From: Halobacteriales archaeon SW_5_68_122
GTDB lineage: Archaea; Halobacteriota; Halobacteria; Halobacteriales; Haloarculaceae
Assembly (NCBI GenBank): GCA_003022815.1
Contig: PXSL01000049.1
Span: 1-7,807, forward strand
Direction: 5' to 3'
DNA length: 7,807 bases
The translations under genes and the position numbers were made by a program. This document shows positions 6,080 to 7,807 of this stretch, piece after piece. Within the stretch, counting starts at the first letter, position 1, and every line of letters starts with the position of its first letter. The notes below the pieces were generated by a model that made no database searches, was not told the origin of the DNA, and saw nothing but the letters and a program-made list of their open reading frames with translations.

Positions 6080-6363
6080 GCGGCGCTCGACCGCTTCGGG
6101 ACTCGCTGTCGTCCGAAAATCGAAGATTTCCGTGATCACGGAAAACCTGCGGTCTTCCGAACGACGCGTTTCGCTCACTTCGTTCGCTGTAGTGCTAGCG
6201 TCGTCCGGGAGAGATCGAGCGCCGCTCGCCCTTTCAGTCCGCCAGGTCGTCAGATGACCTCCCGGCCGTCCTGGCGGACTGATAGTGACTGCTGTACGTC
6301 ATTTCGGTATTGACCGCACAGAGGCGTGCGGTCTCACTGGTAAAACAGGTACAGCAATCACTA
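6080..6363. other. Chain of long inverted repeats: candidate structured RNA or mobile-element remnant
   Basis: Six helices are visible in 284 bases. P1: 6080-6090 with 6215-6225, 11 bp perfect, enclosing P2 and P3. P2: an 18-base perfect palindrome, 6127-6144 (7-bp stem, GATC loop). P3: 6153-6167 with 6198-6212, 13 of 15 Watson-Crick pairs. P4: 6234-6246 with 6270-6282, 13 bp perfect. P5: 6283-6297 with 6349-6363, 14 of 15 pairs, starting exactly where P4 ends. P5b, nested in the P5 loop: 6312-6319 with 6326-6333, 8 bp perfect. The layout is a closed multi-branch unit followed by two abutting hairpins. No RNase P or SRP RNA hallmark was recognised. The TTCGCTCACTTCGTTCGC segment near 6170-6187 is a type of sequence I have often seen in haloarchaeal intergenic repeats. 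The strand is undecided; weak hints favour the minus strand. Confidence 0.6.
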
Positions 6364-6378
6364 CGAAAGAAGGGCCGT

Positions 6379-6540
6379 TCACTTGTCCTCGAGTGCTGCG
6401 TAGATCTCCGCGTGGCGGCGTCCGTCGAGTTCTCCCATCTCGAGGGCGATTTCGCGACGTTCGGCGTCGCTCTCGGCCGCCTGATACCGCTCGTACAGCT
6501 GGCGGACTTCGTCGTCGTCCGCCGTTGAGGAATTGGTCAC
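6379..6540 (-). CDS. 53-residue acidic small protein, unknown function
   Basis: Not recognised as a named family. GTG 6540-6538 opens 53 codons to TGA 6381-6379. The product starts MTNSSTADDDEVRQLYERY and ends in YAALEDK. It is strongly acidic and Glu/Asp/Arg/Ala-rich, with two predicted amphipathic helices: about 9-22 (DDEVRQLYERYQAA) and 24-51 (SDAERREIALEMGELDGRRH and onward). This charge pattern and the G/C-ending codons are typical of real haloarchaeal genes, and the other frames here look random. A TTAAT box lies exactly 27 bases before the GTG, so the mRNA should be leaderless. An ATG at 6544 is out of frame and yields an Arg-rich product, so it is rejected. The gene lies between the aldehyde dehydrogenase gene and the hairpin chain, on the same strand as the former. 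Confidence 0.7.
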   Translation of the reverse strand: MTNSSTADDDEVRQLYERYQAAESDAERREIALEMGELDGRRHAEIYAALEDK

Positions 6541-6564
6541 GCATCCGGTTTTCTCATGCCGCCC

Positions 6565-6569
6565 ATTAA
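6565..6569 (-). promoter_or_regulatory. TATA box for the 53-residue gene
   Basis: The minus strand reads TTAAT, centred 27 bases before GTG 6540. It is preceded by purine-rich GAAACGG, a plausible BRE. It implies a leaderless GTG-start transcript. Confidence 0.55.
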
Positions 6570-6631
6570 CCGTTTCTCACCCGTCACGGTCAGAGCCTGT
6601 CATGCACAGCTCAGGCGGCCCAATCATTTTG

Positions 6632-6662
6632 CCGTCGTGAGCCAAGCGAGCGGGTCCGACGG
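6632..6662 (-). terminator. Weak stem-loop after the aldehyde dehydrogenase gene
   Basis: CCGTCG (6632-6637) can pair with CGACGG (6657-6662) around a 19-base loop, starting right after the stop codon at 6666-6664 on the minus strand. It is followed by CAAAATGATT, with no T-tract. Only position supports a 3'-end role. Confidence 0.25.
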
Positions 6663-6663
6663 G

Positions 6664-7807
<1,144 letters not shown>

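Noticed and set aside
6059..6313. 84-codon plus-strand open frame starting MTTSKALAALDRF, with a weak TATA-like box 28 bases upstream
   Set aside because: The product is basic and rich in Arg, Ser and Cys, unlike haloarchaeal proteins. It runs through several perfect inverted repeats, so it reads as non-coding.
6080..6363. RNase P RNA or SRP RNA
   Set aside because: The length is comparable to SRP RNA, but I found neither the SRP helix 8 motif nor the conserved RNase P core segments on either strand. A covariance search would settle it.
6310..6544. Longer open frames in both directions across the 53-residue gene
   Set aside because: They are Arg/Pro-rich or hydrophobic shadows with poor codon use. 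Only the GTG 6540 frame has acidic composition and a well-placed promoter.

Overview
The window is chromosomal DNA from a halophilic archaeon (class Halobacteria). The evidence is high G+C with strong G/C preference at third codon positions, Asp/Glu-rich and lysine-poor proteins, several small families known almost only from haloarchaea, and archaeal promoters. In the promoters a TATA-like box lies about 27 nt before the start codon, so the transcripts would be leaderless. No tRNA, rRNA, CRISPR array or intact insertion sequence was found.

Layout. Threonine synthase (minus strand, 3' end cut by the left edge) is divergent from a PhoU-family phosphate regulator on the plus strand. The PhoU gene carries a reading-frame break near 1783-1785, where about 20 conserved residues also seem to be missing. 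Convergent with it is a small haloarchaeal gene (probably DUF7528) that has no ordinary in-frame start. Upstream of that, on the minus strand, is a membrane-anchored protein with two LEA14/WHy-type domains. A 98-bp divergent promoter region leads into a rightward group: a 62-aa two-helix membrane protein (DUF7525), a 74-aa DUF7123 protein, and an overlapping pair made of an SRPBCC (CoxG-like) protein and a nitrilase-superfamily amidohydrolase. The pair overlaps by four bases and is probably translationally coupled.

From 5848 to 6378 no credible gene is seen. This stretch has two small hairpins behind the nitrilase gene, a C-rich tract, and a remarkable chain of long inverted repeats at 6080-6363. 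The chain includes an 11-bp closing helix around two hairpins, then a 13-bp perfect helix, then a 15-bp helix with a nested 8-bp helix. It looks like a structured RNA or a small mobile-element derivative. Just beyond it on the minus strand is an overlooked 53-codon gene with a GTG start and a well-placed TATA box. The window ends inside an NAD(P)-dependent aldehyde dehydrogenase (minus strand, N-terminus beyond the right edge).

The genes do not form one pathway: amino-acid biosynthesis, phosphate signalling, envelope proteins and aldehyde/amide metabolism sit side by side, mostly as short independent transcription units. The points most worth a second look are the structured stretch at 6080-6363, the two frame lesions in the convergent pair at 1222-2681, and the small leaderless gene at 6379-6540.
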